From NCBI RefSeq assembly GCF_003944795.1, contig NZ_RWBG01000003.1:124001-188000 (forward strand): a stretch of 64,000 bases of DNA. Direction: 5' to 3'. The notes beneath the pieces are model-generated. The model was not told where the DNA came from. It did no database searches and saw nothing but the letters and a program-made list of their open reading frames with translations. Each line of letters begins with the position of its first letter. The stretch's first letter is position 1. Shown piece by piece: positions 63,313 through 64,000 of the stretch. This DNA comes from Mangrovimonas spongiae (GTDB taxonomy: Bacteria; Bacteroidota; Bacteroidia; Flavobacteriales; Flavobacteriaceae). The translations under genes were made by a program, and so were the position numbers.

Positions 63313-64000
63313 TTAAGCGTCTTTATGTATTTCAACACTGTGTGGGTAAGGAATTTCAATACCTGCAGCATCTAAGGCTTCTTTAGCATTTTCGGTAACA
63401 TCAAAATAGACATCCCAGTAATCTTCGGTTTTACACCATGGTCTAGTAGCAAAATTAACCGAGCTGTCTGCTAATTCTAATACGGTAACCGCAGGAGCAG
63501 GGTCTTTCAATACTTTAGGATGAGATGTTAATACATTCATTAAAACCTCTTTGGTTTTTTTAATGTCAGAATCATATCCAACGCCAAAAACAAGGTCAAC
63601 ACGTCTGGTGCCTTCAGTTGTGTAGTTAACAATATTACCATTAGAAAGCGCTCCATTTGGAATAATGATTTCTTTATTAGAAAGTCCTGTAAGTTTTGTG
63701 GTGAAAATTTCAATTTCTTTTACCACACCTATTTCACCTTGAGCTTCAATTAAGTCACCTATTTTAATAGGTTTAAAAATCATAATTAAAACGCCTCCAG
63801 CAAAATTTGATAACGATCCTTGTAATGCCATACCAACTGCCAAACCAGCAGCAGCTAAAATAGCAGCAAACGATGTTGTTTCAACACCAAGTTTAGCAAG
63901 AATAGCAAGAATTAAAAGTATTTTTAATGCCCAGCCAAGAAGGTTAATTAGGAATTTCTCCAGACTTTCATCAAAGTCTCTTTTATCCATTATTTTTTTG
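63313..64000 (-). CDS. Small-conductance mechanosensitive channel MscS family, N-terminus cut by window edge
   Basis: MscS-type channel that opens under membrane tension. The visible part covers the pore helix TM3 (ILAAAGLAVGMALQGSLSNF), the beta domain (FKPIKIGDLIEAQGEIGVVK, IIIPNGALSNGNIVNYT) and the C-terminal alpha-beta domain ending IEIPYPHSVEIHKDA. An ATG at 63990 is possible, but the frame stays open to the edge. Against the E. coli protein, the segment MDKRDFDESLEKFL lines up with the region between TM1 and TM2, so the first helix and the true start lie beyond 64000. Confidence 0.92.
   Translation of the reverse strand, partial: KKIMDKRDFDESLEKFLINLLGWALKILLILAILAKLGVETTSFAAILAAAGLAVGMALQGSLSNFAGGVLIMIFKPIKIGDLIEAQGEIGVVKEIEIFTTKLTGLSNKEIIIPNGALSNGNIVNYTTEGTRRVDLVFGVGYDSDIKKTKEVLMNVLTSHPKVLKDPAPAVTVLELADSSVNFATRPWCKTEDYWDVYFDVTENAKEALDAAGIEIPYPHSVEIHKDA

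Noticed and set aside
63313-63990. Treating the MscS gene as complete with a start at 63990
   Set aside because: The protein would lack the first membrane helices expected of MscS, and the frame remains open to the window edge.

Overview
The window looks like a stretch of core chromosome from a gliding-lineage member of the Bacteroidota, most likely family Flavobacteriaceae. Several things point there. The DNA is AT-rich. The promoters have the Bacteroidota form TTTG-N19-TAnnTTTG. The genes include an almost 2,400-residue SprA (the type IX secretion translocon), a protein with a type IX C-terminal sorting domain, an alternative complex III operon joined to a cytochrome oxidase, and paired energy-transducing TonB proteins carrying the PVFPGCE signature. 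I cannot name a genus. I see no insertion sequence, prophage, CRISPR array or rRNA. The only tRNA is tRNA-Gln(UUG).

Layout. 1-3.7 kb (minus): a GH92 mannosidase lipoprotein followed by a glycosylasparaginase cut by the left edge, probably for N-glycan breakdown. 3.8-9.5 kb: a membrane metallophosphoesterase, a thioredoxin-like protein without its redox cysteines, a NodB-type deacetylase and a large DUF2723 membrane protein. 9.5-10.5 kb: tRNA-Gln and a universal stress protein. 10.6-15.3 kb: rimP-nusA-infB, with a terminator-like hairpin in its leader. 15.3-17.0 kb: a secreted tail-collar-domain protein, a type IX secretion cargo and a SPOR-domain protein. 17.1-28.9 kb: the respiratory operon actABCDEF-coxBA, carrying electrons from quinol through the alternative complex III to oxygen. 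29.0-38.7 kb: ruvB, a cytochrome P450, an unusual three-domain regulator, a SnoaL-like protein, an FAD oxidoreductase, queG, malic enzyme and ruvA. 38.7-50.5 kb: sprA, gcvH, a VanZ-like gene, two TonB paralogues and a third gene fusing a TonB-like domain to an outer-membrane barrel. 50.6-56.8 kb: the rest of the oxidase set (ctaB, two subunit III genes, subunit IV, SCO, DUF420). 56.9-62.6 kb: a MacAB/TolC-like exporter with two different permeases. 62.6-64 kb: tsaB and an MscS channel cut by the right edge.

How the parts fit. The two respiratory loci complement each other: actA-F/coxBA supplies the quinol oxidoreductase and the catalytic oxidase subunits, while the ctaB locus supplies heme farnesylation, the remaining subunits and copper delivery. 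SprA, the sorting-domain cargo, the TonB cluster and the barrel fusion belong to envelope and surface biology. Transcription units are packed tightly: terminators abut promoters, and ruvB and the gene at 53671 may have leaderless mRNAs.

The least ordinary items are the DUF4242/cyclase-like/AraC fusion (31429-32508), the probable attenuator before rimP-nusA-infB, the helix-hairpin-helix tail on ActC, the TonB-domain/barrel fusion, and two thioredoxin-fold proteins that lack the expected cysteines. All functional statements come from reading motifs and family knowledge; no searches were run.
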